Origin: Dactylosporangium aurantiacum
GTDB lineage: Bacteria; Actinomycetota; Actinomycetes; Mycobacteriales; Micromonosporaceae
Length of the DNA stretch: 64,000 nucleotides
Reading direction: 5' to 3'
NCBI RefSeq assembly: GCF_000716715.1
Contig: NZ_JNYJ01000030.1
Coordinates: forward strand, 124,001 to 188,000
The notes below the pieces were generated by a model. The model made no database searches, was not told the origin of the DNA, and saw nothing but the letters and a program-made list of their open reading frames with translations. A program made the position numbers and the translations under genes. This document shows, one piece after another, positions 52,559-61,152 of this stretch (position 1 is the first letter of the stretch; each line of letters opens with the position of its first letter).

Positions 52559-53815
52559 GTGACCCCTCGCGCATGGGCGGCGATCACCCTAGCGGTGCTG
52601 CTCGTCGCGGTGGTGGTGGTCGCGGCGCTGCGGGTGCCCTGGTCAGCGCCGCCGGCACCGCGCGCCGACCAGCTCGCCGCGCTCGACACGCTGCCCGCCG
52701 ACGCGGTCGCCAAGGGCCGGGCGTTCCACGCGGCGCTGCGCCCCGGCACCTACCTGTCGCTGGCCCTGGGCCTGCTCGTCGCGCTCCTGCTCGGCCTGAC
52801 GCCGGCCGGCGCGTGGATCGTCGAGCAGGTGTCGCGGCCGTTCGGCGGCCACTGGCTGGCCCGGGCGCTGCTCGGCGGCCTCGCCGTCGTCTTCATCGGC
52901 GAGGTCGCGGCGCTGCCCCTCGCCGCGTGGCGCCAGTCCATCCTGCGGCGTTACGGGCTTTCGACGCAGGACTGGTCCGGGTGGACCGTCGACATGCTCA
53001 AGGGTTATGCCGTCGGCGCCGTGATCGGCGCGATCGCGCTGGTCGGCTTCTTCACCATCACCCACTTCGCGCCGCGCTGGTGGTGGGCGTGGGGTGCGGC
53101 CGGGGCGGCGCTGCTCACGGTGCTGCTGTCGTTCGTCTTCCCGGTCCTGGTCGAGCCGGTGTTCAACAAGTTCACCCCGATGGCCGAGGGCGAGCAGCGG
53201 ACCAGGCTCATCGCCCTCGCGGAGCGCGACGGCGTCCCCGTCCGCGACGTGCTCGTCGCCGACGCGTCCCGGCGCACCCGCGCCGTCAACGCGTATGTCT
53301 CCGGGCTCGGCCCGACCCGCCGCATCGTCGTCTACGACACCCTGCTGGAGAAGGCGCCCCCGGAGGAGGTCGAGTCGGTCGTCGCGCACGAGCTCGGCCA
53401 CGCCAAGGACGGCGACGTGTTGACCGGCACCCTGCTCGGCGCGTTCGGCGCGGCCGCCGCCGTGTGCGGTCTCTACCTGCTCGGCTCGTGGGGTGCCCTG
53501 CTGCGCCGCGCCGGCGTCGACACGATCGGCGAGCCCCGCGCGGTGGCCCTGCTGGTCGCGGTCGCCACCGTGGCCGGGCTGCTCGCCGGCCCGGCGCAGG
53601 CGTTCGTGTCGCGGCGCGTCGAGGCCCGCGCCGACCGGCACGCCCTGCGGCTCACCGACGACCCCGCCGGGTTCGAGGCCATGCAGGGCCGGCTCTCCCT
53701 GGTCAACCTCGGTGACCCCGACCCCAACCCGGTGGAGCAGTTCCTGTTCGGGTCGCACCCGACCGCGGTGCAGCGGATGGCGGAGGCCCGGGCCTGGGCA
53801 CGGGGCGAGCGATGA
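52559..53815 (+). CDS. M48 family CAAX-protease-like (Ste24/HtpX) metallopeptidase
   Basis: A 418-residue membrane protease. The zinc motif HELGH (His277, Glu278, His281) is in EVESVVAHELGHAKDGD, and the third ligand Glu lies in SRRVEARADRHA around residue 357, as in Ste24/HtpX. There are several transmembrane helices on both sides of the catalytic part. Family members remove the tail from prenylated peptides or degrade membrane proteins. The GTG start follows GGAGGTG. Its stop overlaps the pimB' ATG (ATGA), so the two are translationally coupled. Confidence 0.89.
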   Translation: MTPRAWAAITLAVLLVAVVVVAALRVPWSAPPAPRADQLAALDTLPADAVAKGRAFHAALRPGTYLSLALGLLVALLLGLTPAGAWIVEQVSRPFGGHWLARALLGGLAVVFIGEVAALPLAAWRQSILRRYGLSTQDWSGWTVDMLKGYAVGAVIGAIALVGFFTITHFAPRWWWAWGAAGAALLTVLLSFVFPVLVEPVFNKFTPMAEGEQRTRLIALAERDGVPVRDVLVADASRRTRAVNAYVSGLGPTRRIVVYDTLLEKAPPEEVESVVAHELGHAKDGDVLTGTLLGAFGAAAAVCGLYLLGSWGALLRRAGVDTIGEPRAVALLVAVATVAGLLAGPAQAFVSRRVEARADRHALRLTDDPAGFEAMQGRLSLVNLGDPDPNPVEQFLFGSHPTAVQRMAEARAWARGER

Positions 53816-54939
53816 CCAGCCTGCTCGTCACCAACGACTTCCCGCCCCGCCCCGGCGGCATCCAGCAGTTCGTGCATAACCTCGCCGTGCGCCAGTCCGC
53901 CGGTTCGGTCGTCGTGTATGCATCGACGTTCCGGGACGCGGCGAAGTTCGACGCGGAGCAGCCGTTCGAGGTGGTGCGGGAGGCGACCGGCATGCTCCTG
54001 CCCACCCCCGGCGTCGCCCGCCGCGCCGCCGAGCTGGCCCGCGCCCACGGCTGCGACAGCGTCTGGTTCGGCGCCGCCGCCCCGCTCGGCCTGCTCGCCG
54101 ACGGCCTGCGCCGCCGCGCCGGCGTCGGGCGGGTGGTCGCCCTCACCCACGGCCACGAGGTCGGCTGGGCCGCGCTGCCGGGCGCCCGCACGCTGCTGCG
54201 CCGCATCGGCCGCGGCGCCGACGTCGTCACGTACCTCGGTGAGTACACGCGCACGAGGCTCGCCCGGGTCCTGGACGGGCTCACGTCCCTGCAGCGCCTC
54301 GCCCCCGGCGTCGACGTCGACGCGTATTCGCCGCAGGTCGACCGGCACCTGATCCGCGCCCGCCACCACCTCACCGACCGTCCGGTGATCGTGTGCGTGT
54401 CCCGCCTCGTGCCGCGCAAGGGCCAGGACGTGCTGATCCGGGCGCTTCCCCTGATCCGGCGCGCCGTCCCCGACGCCGCCCTGCTCATGGTGAGCGGCGG
54501 CCCGTACCGTGCCACTTTGGAGCGCCTCGCCCGCGAGTCCGGCGTCGAGCGCGACGTCGTCTTCACCGGCTCGGTCTCCTGGGCGGAGCTGCCCGCCCAC
54601 TACGCGGCAGGTGACGTCTTCGCCATGCCGTGCCGCACCCGCCGCCGCGGCCTCGACGTCGAGGGCCTCGGCATCGTCTATCTCGAAGCCTCCGCCACCG
54701 GCCTGCCCGTCGTCGCCGGCGACTCGGGCGGCGCCCCCGACGCCGTCCGCGAGGGCGAGACCGGTTTCGTCGTCCCCGGCCGCGACGTCGCCGCCGTCGC
54801 CGACCGCATCACCACCCTGCTGCTCGACCGGACCCTCGCCACGAAGATGGGCGCCGCGGGCCGCGCCTGGGTCGAGTCGGACTGGCGCTGGGAAACCCAG
54901 GCCGACCGCCTCCGCACGCTGCTCACCCCGACGAGCTGA
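53812..54939 (+). CDS. pimB: GDP-mannose-dependent mannosyltransferase PimB' (GT4)
   Basis: A 375-residue GT4 enzyme that adds the second mannose to PIM1, a step in phosphatidylinositol mannoside synthesis at the cytoplasmic membrane face. Sequence features match, from memory, the mycobacterial PimB' (Rv2188c): LLVTNDFPPRPGGIQ at the N-terminus, VWFGAAAPLGLLA, THGHEVGW, CVSRLVPRKGQD, VFAMPCRTRRRGLDVEGLGIVYLEASATG with the EX7E motif, and GNSGGAP-like GDSGGAP. The neighbours (DEDDh nuclease, Fad ligase, SRPBCC) also match the mycobacterial region. Its ATG overlaps the M48 stop. Confidence 0.91.
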   Translation: MTSLLVTNDFPPRPGGIQQFVHNLAVRQSAGSVVVYASTFRDAAKFDAEQPFEVVREATGMLLPTPGVARRAAELARAHGCDSVWFGAAAPLGLLADGLRRRAGVGRVVALTHGHEVGWAALPGARTLLRRIGRGADVVTYLGEYTRTRLARVLDGLTSLQRLAPGVDVDAYSPQVDRHLIRARHHLTDRPVIVCVSRLVPRKGQDVLIRALPLIRRAVPDAALLMVSGGPYRATLERLARESGVERDVVFTGSVSWAELPAHYAAGDVFAMPCRTRRRGLDVEGLGIVYLEASATGLPVVAGDSGGAPDAVREGETGFVVPGRDVAAVADRITTLLLDRTLATKMGAAGRAWVESDWRWETQADRLRTLLTPTS

Positions 54940-55004
54940 CCGCCCGGCTGGCTGCTCGCCGCTCACCCGCCCCGGTCTTCCTCTGCCCGCCGACCGCCTG
55001 GACG

Positions 55005-55082
55005 CTTGGCGTGCTCGCTTGGCGTGCTCGCTTGGCGTGCTCGCTTGGCGTGGTCGCTTGGCGTGGTCGCTTGGCGTGGTCG
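55005..55082 (+). repeat. 13-nt tandem repeat, six copies
   Basis: Six units of CTTGGCGTGCTCG / CTTGGCGTGGTCG (13 nt), the first three with GC and the last three with GG at the variable place. Confidence 0.9.
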
Positions 55083-55159
55083 CACCGCCGGGCCCGCGTG
55101 TGCTCGCGCCCGGGCCGACCTTCGACCGGCTGGTCGCCGCGTCGGGCTGGTGGGGCGGG

Positions 55160-55421
55160 TTGGCCTGGTGGGCGGGTTGGCCTGGCGGCGGGTTGGCCTG
55201 GCGGCGGGTTGGCCTGGCGGCGGGTTGGCTTGGTTCGGGTGGGCCGAGGCGGTGGTTCGGGGGGCCTGCGCTCCGTGTGGGGCGGGGGCGGGCTGGGCTG
55301 TGTGGTGGTGGGTTGGCCTGGTGGGCGGGTTGGTTTGGTTCGGGTGGGCCGAGGCGGTGGTTCGGGTGGCCTGCGCTCCGCGTGGGGCGCGGGCGGGCTG
55401 GGCCGTGTGGCAGTGAGCGGT
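55160..55421 (+). repeat. 16-nt GGGTTGGCCTGGCGGC repeat and ~105-nt direct repeat
   Basis: Several 16-nt units around GGGTTGGCCTGGCGGC, then an ~85-nt segment beginning TGGTTCGGGTGGGCCGAGGC that recurs 105 nt later (55231 and 55336) with few mismatches. The plus strand is G-rich and could form G-quadruplexes. Confidence 0.8.
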
Positions 55422-56065
55422 GGCGGGTTGAGGTGTGCGGCTGGGTTGATCGGTGGTCGTGTCCACGTGGGGTGCGGTCCGCGCCGACTGTGGGCTGCGG
55501 TGGCTCCGGCCGGTGTGTCCGCGTGGGCCGGGGCACCGGTTGGACACGACCCGCGCGCTGCGCCGCGCAGACTGGTCACGCCCTGAGTGGCGTGGCTGAC
55601 TCGCCCGTGGCTCCCAGGACGCGAGCAGGGTAAGCGAGCAGGGTAAAGCAGGGTAAAGCGGGCGGGACGGGTGCCGGCCTCGCTGGTGTCACGGTGCTCG
55701 TCGGCGGCCGTGCGTCAGTCATGCCCGGCGGATCGAGGAGCGCGGGGGCTGCCACCGGACCGGCCCGGCACCGGGGAAGACCCCGGACGGCGTGACCATC
55801 CGCCGTCAGGCGAACATCAGGCCGGCTCCAGGTCCGTGGCCACCTCGGGTATCGGCACCCAAGCGAACCTCGCAACTGCGGAGGAACCCGAATCACGCCC
55901 GGGGAGAAAGCACAAGAAACGGCGCACATTTCCCGACATTTCCCGCCCGCCACCGCGACCGCAGTCAATGCGCCGGTGGTGCTGTCGGGCGGGTCGCCGG
56001 ATGGAGAAACGACAGGCTGGCCGTTCTGGGGGTTGGGGGCAGATCGGCCAGCGCCTATCGGAAAG

Positions 56066-56734
56066 TCAGAACTTCGGGGCGTCGGGGGCTTCGAGCAGGC
56101 CGAGGCGGAGCGCGGTCATGAGGGCCTGGGCGCGGTTGGCGGCGCCGAGCTTCTCGTACAGCTTCGAGATGTGCGTCTTCGCGGTGGACTCGGAGACGAA
56201 CAATTGCTTGGCGATGCCGGCGACGCTCATGCCGTCGGCGAGCAGGCGCAGCACCTGGCCCTCGCGGGGGGACAGCTGCGGGCCGCTGGGGGCGAGCCGG
56301 CGCTTCATCGCCTCGGCCAGGTCGGCGGCGGTGAACGCGCTGGGGGCGGAGGCCGCGTGGCGGGCCGCCGCCACCACCTCGTCGGCGGGGGCGGTCTTCG
56401 GCACGAAGGCGGACGCGCCGGCCTCGAGGGCCCCGAAGAGCTGGTCGTCGCCCGCGTACATGGTCAGCACCACGATGCCCATGGTGTTGCTGGTCTTGCG
56501 CAGGGCCCTGGTCGCCTCCAGGCCGCTGCCGTCGGGGAGGCGCAGGTCCATGATGACCACGTCAGGCTGCAGCGCCCCGGCCTGGCGGATCGCCTCGGCG
56601 GCCGTCGCGGCCTCACCCACCACCTCGAACTGGCGGTCACGCTCGAACGCGTGCCGCAGCCCTCTGCGGATGAGATCGTGGTCGTCGACGAGCAGAACTT
56701 TGGTGCGTGTCGTCGGCGTCGCGGTAGTCGACAT
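56066..56734 (-). CDS. NarL/LuxR-type response regulator
   Basis: A 222-residue response regulator. The receiver domain has Asp18/Asp19 in LLVDDHD, the phospho-acceptor Asp63 in VVIMDLRLPDGSG, and Thr and Lys around LTMYAG and FVPKTAPADE. A LuxR-type helix-turn-helix lies at residues ~152-215 (LSPREGQVLRLLADGMSVAGIA). It pairs with the histidine kinase encoded 32 nt upstream on the same strand. The regulated genes cannot be read from this sequence. Confidence 0.9.
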   Translation of the reverse strand: MSTTATPTTRTKVLLVDDHDLIRRGLRHAFERDRQFEVVGEAATAAEAIRQAGALQPDVVIMDLRLPDGSGLEATRALRKTSNTMGIVVLTMYAGDDQLFGALEAGASAFVPKTAPADEVVAAARHAASAPSAFTAADLAEAMKRRLAPSGPQLSPREGQVLRLLADGMSVAGIAKQLFVSESTAKTHISKLYEKLGAANRAQALMTALRLGLLEAPDAPKF

Positions 56735-56766
56735 TCCCGGTGCTCTCTCCCTCTGGTGCCTTCACG

Positions 56767-58371
56767 CTACCGCGCACGCGGTGCGGTTCCGAGCACAACC
56801 GCCACTGTGGTCCCATTCGGCACGCGCGGTGTGATCTCCAACCGGCCTCGGATACGTTCCGCTCTCTCGGCCATGATCGCAAGACCATAGCGTCCGTCCG
56901 GGCGGTTCTCACCTATGCCGCTTCCATCGTCGGAGATTTCTACCTGTGCGAACGGTGGATCGACCGCGCACGTTACCCAAAGATTCTCCGCGCCGGCGTG
57001 TTTCCGCGCGTTCGTGATGGCTTCCTGGGCAATGCGCAGCAGTTCCGCCTCGACCGCGGCGGGCAGCCGGGCGGTGGTTTCGTCGAGCGAGAGGTGCACG
57101 CGCAGGCCGGCGGAGGCGCCGACGGTACGCGCGTAGTCGGCGATCGCGGCGGTGAGCCCGCCGTACCGGTCGACCTCGCTGCGCAGCTCGAACAGCGACA
57201 GCCGCAGCTCGGTGATGACCCGGGTGACCTCGGCGCGCAGGACGCGCAGCTCCTCCTCGGCGGCGGTGGCGTCCGGCAGCGCGGCGACCGCGTTGTCGAT
57301 GCCGTAGCCGACCATGACGAGCTCCTGGGCGACGCCGTCGTGGATCTCGCGGGCGAGCCGCTGGCGCTCCTCGGTGGTGGCCAGGGACCGGACCTCGTCG
57401 AACAGCAGCGCGGCCTCCAGGCGCAGCGCGGCGGCGCCGGTCAGGCCGGTGACCCGGGCGAGGACCGGCGGGGGGTACGCCCCGGCGCTGTCACTCTCCA
57501 GGATGATGAGCCCGACGGTGCGCACCCCGGCGACGAGCGGCACCACCATCGAGGAGATGTCGCGGCTCGGGGTGACCGACCGGGCCTGCGAGCGGCTCGA
57601 CACGACCGGCTGCTGGGTGGCCCACGCGTCGGCGACGGAGCTCTCGGTGTCCAGGGCGGTCTCCCAGTCGAGGCGCTCCACGCCGGCCTGGGCGAGCACG
57701 ACGAGGCGCCCGCCGCCGCTGCCGGACAGCACCGCGCCCCGGGAGGACGGGACCATGGCCCGGACCTCGTCGAGGAGGTGCTCGGCGAGGCCGCCCGGGT
57801 CCAGGGTCGCCCCGGGCAGCTGCCGGGCGACGCTGCGCAGCTGGGTCAGCAGGCGGGTGGCCTCGACGTACGGCTGCGGCGTCTCGTCGGTGCGCCGGGC
57901 CAGCAGTACCCGCTGCAGCACGGCCGCCTGGTAGGCGCCGGCCCCGGCCAGCACCAGCCACTGCAGGCAGGCGCCCAGGTAGCCGCGGTCGGTGAGCATC
58001 CCCTCCGCGGCCCCGCCGGCGGCGAGCACCACCGCCGCCAGCCCCAGCAGCACGGCCGTGGTGCGCCTGGCGCCGGCGAGCACCGAGCCGATGACGGGCA
58101 CCGGCAGGAACACCAGGAAGCTGTCGTCGGTGGTCGAGGCGGCGAGGGTGAGGACGAGCACCTCGGCGGCCCGGCCGAGCTGCGCGACCCGGTGGCCGGG
58201 CGGCGCGACGGTGGCGATCGCCGCGGCGACGAGCAGCAGGGCGAACCAGAGCAGCTCGTCCGTGTGGGCGCCGTCGATGAGCAGCAGTGCCGCGACGAGC
58301 GCGAGCATCAGGACACGAACCGCGATCACGGCGCCTCGGGGGCGGTCGCCCAGCACCGTCAGCTCGGTCAA
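56767..58371 (-). CDS. GAF-domain histidine kinase (NarX/HisKA_3 type)
   Basis: A 534-residue membrane sensor. Several N-terminal transmembrane helices (about residues 12-150), a GAF domain (~185-320), a HisKA_3 dimerisation region with the phospho-acceptor His344 in LAREIHDGVAQEL, and an HATPase domain (~435-530; AITNARKHAGA, EISDDGSGIG, GRYGLAIMAERAERI). The start is a TTG at 58371, preceded by GGAGG with 8-nt spacing; no ATG/GTG fits as well. It forms a two-component system with the following regulator. The input signal is unknown. Confidence 0.89.
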   Translation of the reverse strand: MTELTVLGDRPRGAVIAVRVLMLALVAALLLIDGAHTDELLWFALLLVAAAIATVAPPGHRVAQLGRAAEVLVLTLAASTTDDSFLVFLPVPVIGSVLAGARRTTAVLLGLAAVVLAAGGAAEGMLTDRGYLGACLQWLVLAGAGAYQAAVLQRVLLARRTDETPQPYVEATRLLTQLRSVARQLPGATLDPGGLAEHLLDEVRAMVPSSRGAVLSGSGGGRLVVLAQAGVERLDWETALDTESSVADAWATQQPVVSSRSQARSVTPSRDISSMVVPLVAGVRTVGLIILESDSAGAYPPPVLARVTGLTGAAALRLEAALLFDEVRSLATTEERQRLAREIHDGVAQELVMVGYGIDNAVAALPDATAAEEELRVLRAEVTRVITELRLSLFELRSEVDRYGGLTAAIADYARTVGASAGLRVHLSLDETTARLPAAVEAELLRIAQEAITNARKHAGAENLWVTCAVDPPFAQVEISDDGSGIGENRPDGRYGLAIMAERAERIRGRLEITPRVPNGTTVAVVLGTAPRAR

Positions 58372-58403
58372 CGAATGGTCCTCCCTACCGGTAGGTGGCA
58401 GCG

Positions 58404-60188
58404 TCAGCGCTCGTAGATGGCGGCGATGTCGCCGGCGTACTCCTTCAGGACCACGTTCCGCTTCACCTTCAACGACGGAGTGAGCGTCCCGGTCGCTTCG
58501 GTGAAGTCCTGCGGCAGGATCCGGAAGACCTTGATCGCCTCGGCCTTCGACACGGCCGTGTTCGCGTCGTCGATCGCCCGCTGGATCTCCGCGCGCAGCT
58601 CGGCGTCGTCGGTGAGCGCGGCGATGTCGGCGGATTTGCCGTGCGCCGAGGCCCAGGCCGGCAGGGCGTCGGGGTCGATGGTGACCAGGGCGGCGATGAA
58701 CGGCTGCCGGTCCCCGACCACCATGCACTGGCTGACCAGCGGGTGCGCGCGGACCCGGTCCTCGAGCACGGCCGGCGCCACGTTCTTGCCGCCGGCGGTG
58801 ACGATGAGCTCCTTCTTGCGGCCGGTGATGCGCAGGTACCCGTCGTCGTCCAGCTCGCCGATGTCACCGGTGTGGAACCAGCCGTCGGCGTCGATCGCCT
58901 CGGCGGTCGCGGCGGGGTTGTTCCAGTACCCCTTGAACACGATGTCGCCCTGGACGAGGATCTCGCCGTCGTCGTCGATGCGGATCGTGACCCCGGGCAG
59001 CGGGCGGCCGACGGTGCCGATGCGGGCGCCGGTGTCGCGGTTGGCGTTGGTGGCGGGGGAGGTCTCGGTCAGCCCGTACCCCTCGAAGATGGTGACGCCG
59101 ATGCCGCGGTAGAAGTGCGCGAGCCGCTCGCCGAGGGGCGCGCCGCCGGAGATCGCCCGGCCGCACTGGCCGCCGAGCGCGGCGCGCAGCTTGCTGTAGA
59201 CGAGGCGGTCGAACAGGGCGTGCTGCACCTTCAGCAGCGGCCCGGGCCGCTGGGCGGCGCTGAAGTCGATCGCGACCCGCTCCGCCCGGTCGAAGATCGC
59301 GCCCTTGCCGTCGGCGTGCGCGCGCTGCTTCGCGGTGTTGTAGACCTTCTCGAACACCCGGGGCACCGACAGCACGAACGTGGGCCGGAAGGTCTGCAGG
59401 GTCGCGGCCAGGTTCTTGGTGTCGGCGGTGTGCCCCATCGTGGCCCGGGCCTGCACCACGCCGATCTGGATCAGCCGGGCGAAGGAGTGCGCCAGCGGCA
59501 GGAACAGCAGCGTGCGGGCCCCCTGGTGGAACAGCGACTGCAGCTCGGGGATCGCGTTGACGATGTCCGACAGCATGTTGCGGTGCGTGATCATGCAGCC
59601 CTTGGGGCGGCCGGTCGTGCCGCTGGTGTAGATGATCGTGGCGAGGTCGTCGGCCTTCGCCTCGGCGCGCCGCCGGTCGACGTCCTCGCGGGGGACCGCG
59701 GCGCCGTCGGCGCCGAGCACGTCGACCGCGCCCGGCGCGCCGTCGATCTGCCACACGTGCGCGACGGCCGGCAGCTGGTCACGGATGGCCGCGACGGTGT
59801 CGCGGTGCGCGTCGGTCTCGACGAAGCAGGCGACCGCGCCGGAGTCCTCGAGGATCCAGGCGACCTGCTCGGCGCTGGAGGTCTCGTAGATCGGCACGGT
59901 GACCGCGCCGACGGACCAGATGGCGTAGTCGATGAGGGTCCACTCGTAGCGCGTCTTGCTCATCAGCGCGACCCGCTCGCCCGGCTCGATGCCGGCCGCG
60001 AGCAGGCCCCGGGCCAGGGTGACGACCTCGTCGTGGAACTGTGCGCAGGTGACGTCCTGCCAGCCGGCACCGGTCTGCCGCTGGAACTGCACCGCGTCCG
60101 GCGCCGCCGCCGCGTTGTCCCACACGGGGTCGGTGAGCGTGGCGTGATCGCCGACGGTGACCGCCGGGGGCACGGTGAACTCGCGCAC
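58404..60188 (-). CDS. fadD: Long-chain fatty-acyl-CoA ligase (FadD15-like)
   Basis: A 594-residue ANL-superfamily ligase that activates long-chain fatty acids to acyl-CoA via an acyl-AMP intermediate. The P-loop-like IIYTSGTTGRPKGC is at residues 185-198, with FEGYGLTETSPAT and DGWFHTGDIGELDDDGYLRITGRKKE in the hinge region. The C-terminal catalytic Lys is in the TGTLTPSLKVKR motif. An AAAGAAGGAG site precedes the GTG. The neighbour SRPBCC protein and GT4 upstream match the mycobacterial FadD15 region (from memory). Confidence 0.91.
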   Translation of the reverse strand: MREFTVPPAVTVGDHATLTDPVWDNAAAAPDAVQFQRQTGAGWQDVTCAQFHDEVVTLARGLLAAGIEPGERVALMSKTRYEWTLIDYAIWSVGAVTVPIYETSSAEQVAWILEDSGAVACFVETDAHRDTVAAIRDQLPAVAHVWQIDGAPGAVDVLGADGAAVPREDVDRRRAEAKADDLATIIYTSGTTGRPKGCMITHRNMLSDIVNAIPELQSLFHQGARTLLFLPLAHSFARLIQIGVVQARATMGHTADTKNLAATLQTFRPTFVLSVPRVFEKVYNTAKQRAHADGKGAIFDRAERVAIDFSAAQRPGPLLKVQHALFDRLVYSKLRAALGGQCGRAISGGAPLGERLAHFYRGIGVTIFEGYGLTETSPATNANRDTGARIGTVGRPLPGVTIRIDDDGEILVQGDIVFKGYWNNPAATAEAIDADGWFHTGDIGELDDDGYLRITGRKKELIVTAGGKNVAPAVLEDRVRAHPLVSQCMVVGDRQPFIAALVTIDPDALPAWASAHGKSADIAALTDDAELRAEIQRAIDDANTAVSKAEAIKVFRILPQDFTEATGTLTPSLKVKRNVVLKEYAGDIAAIYER

Positions 60189-60259
60189 GTACGACTCCTT
60201 CTTTCAACCCGTATTCGGGAACCTACCCTGCCGACGGATCGCCAGGCGCACCGCAGAGG

Positions 60260-60265
60260 TAGCCT
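60260..60265 (+). promoter_or_regulatory. -10 box of the SRPBCC gene
   Basis: TAGCCT, 7 nt before the ATG; no ribosome-binding site. Fits leaderless transcription of the genes from 60273 onward. Confidence 0.5.
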
Positions 60266-60272
60266 GCCACGC

Positions 60273-60719
60273 ATGGCCGACACTTCGACGCAGTCGATCG
60301 TCATTGACGCGCCCCCGGAGCGCATCGCCGAGGTCATCGCCGACTTCGCCCGCTACCCCGAATGGGTGGCGGCCGTGAAGTCGGTCGAGGTGATCGAGGA
60401 GTACGAGGACGGCTACGCGAGTCAGGTCAGCTTCGTGCTGGACTCGGGACCGGTCTCCGACGAATACACCCTGCGGTACGAATACGCCGAGGACCTGACC
60501 CGCATCGAATGGAGCCTGGTCGCGCCGTCGAAGATGCAGAAGCAGCAGGACGGCTCCTATGACATTACCGCCAACGCGGACGGGACCTCCACGGTGACCT
60601 ATTCGCTGTCCGTGGAGCTGGCGATCGGCATGCTCGGCATGTTCAAGCGGAAGGCCGAGAAGATGATCATGGACACCGCGCTCAAGGAGCTCAAGCGGCG
60701 CGTCGAGGGCGCGGCGTGA
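60273..60719 (+). CDS. SRPBCC (START-like) family protein
   Basis: A 148-residue protein with an SRPBCC/polyketide-cyclase-type lipid-binding fold. STQSIVIDAPPERIAEVIADF at the start and YPEWVAAVKSVEV are typical, and the C-terminal helix (GMFKRKAEKMIMDTALKELKRRVEG) closes the cavity. From memory, mycobacterial Rv2185c is the counterpart in the same region. The ligand is unknown. It is likely leaderless. Its stop overlaps the start of the next gene. Confidence 0.87.
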   Translation: MADTSTQSIVIDAPPERIAEVIADFARYPEWVAAVKSVEVIEEYEDGYASQVSFVLDSGPVSDEYTLRYEYAEDLTRIEWSLVAPSKMQKQQDGSYDITANADGTSTVTYSLSVELAIGMLGMFKRKAEKMIMDTALKELKRRVEGAA

Positions 60720-61126
60720 CGCGCGACCCGCGCGAGGAGGCGGAGCGCCTGGTGGCGACCGCCCTCGCGGCCCTGTCGGTGGCCGCGAACAGCACCGCCG
60801 GGTTCGCGACCGGCTCCGCCGAGTGCTGCGTGTGCCCGGTCTGCAAGGCCATCGCCGCCGCCCGCGACCCCGACCCGGACTTCGCCGAGCGCCTGGCCAC
60901 CGGCGTCGGCGACCTGGCGGTGGGCCTCGCCGGCGTCCTGCGCGCGTTCGGCGCCGCCGGCACCCAGGCCCGCCCCGGCGCGGCGCGCGACAGCGGATCC
61001 ACCGGTACACCGGAAGCCGCGGACAACACCGAAGACGTGTGGCAGCACGCCACCACGGAGACACCGAAGTCGCCGAAACCGATGGCCAAGAAGGCCGTCA
61101 AGCCCAAGATTGATCCTGAGGCATAG
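60716..61126 (+). CDS. Conserved hypothetical protein with Cys cluster
   Basis: A 136-residue protein. A helical N-terminal half carries the cluster GSAECCVCPVCKAI, a possible metal site, and DPDPDFAERLATGVGDLAVGLAGVL. The C-terminal 45 residues are low complexity with a basic end (KPMAKKAVKPKIDP). The GTG start overlaps the SRPBCC stop (GTGA), showing translational coupling. The function is unknown; the operon context links it to lipid-binding and sugar-kinase genes. Confidence 0.78.
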   Translation: MTRDPREEAERLVATALAALSVAANSTAGFATGSAECCVCPVCKAIAAARDPDPDFAERLATGVGDLAVGLAGVLRAFGAAGTQARPGAARDSGSTGTPEAADNTEDVWQHATTETPKSPKPMAKKAVKPKIDPEA

Positions 61127-61152
61127 CGCCTGTGCGAGAGGAGACAGACGCG

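Larger units (their letters stand above)
54940..56065. other. Gene-free repeat-rich spacer between pimB and the response regulator gene
   Basis: About 1,130 nt between convergent genes, the longest gene-free stretch in the window. It holds a 13-nt and a 16-nt tandem repeat and a ~105-nt direct repeat, described separately. The sequence is strongly G-rich on the plus strand (GGGTTGG, GGTTTGG). I see no gene, tRNA or terminator in the rest (55430-56065). Confidence 0.7.

Noticed and set aside
54940..56065. Small genes in the pimB-response regulator spacer
   Set aside because: Open frames there are repeat translations (Gly/Trp/Ala-rich) without ribosome-binding sites or family resemblance.
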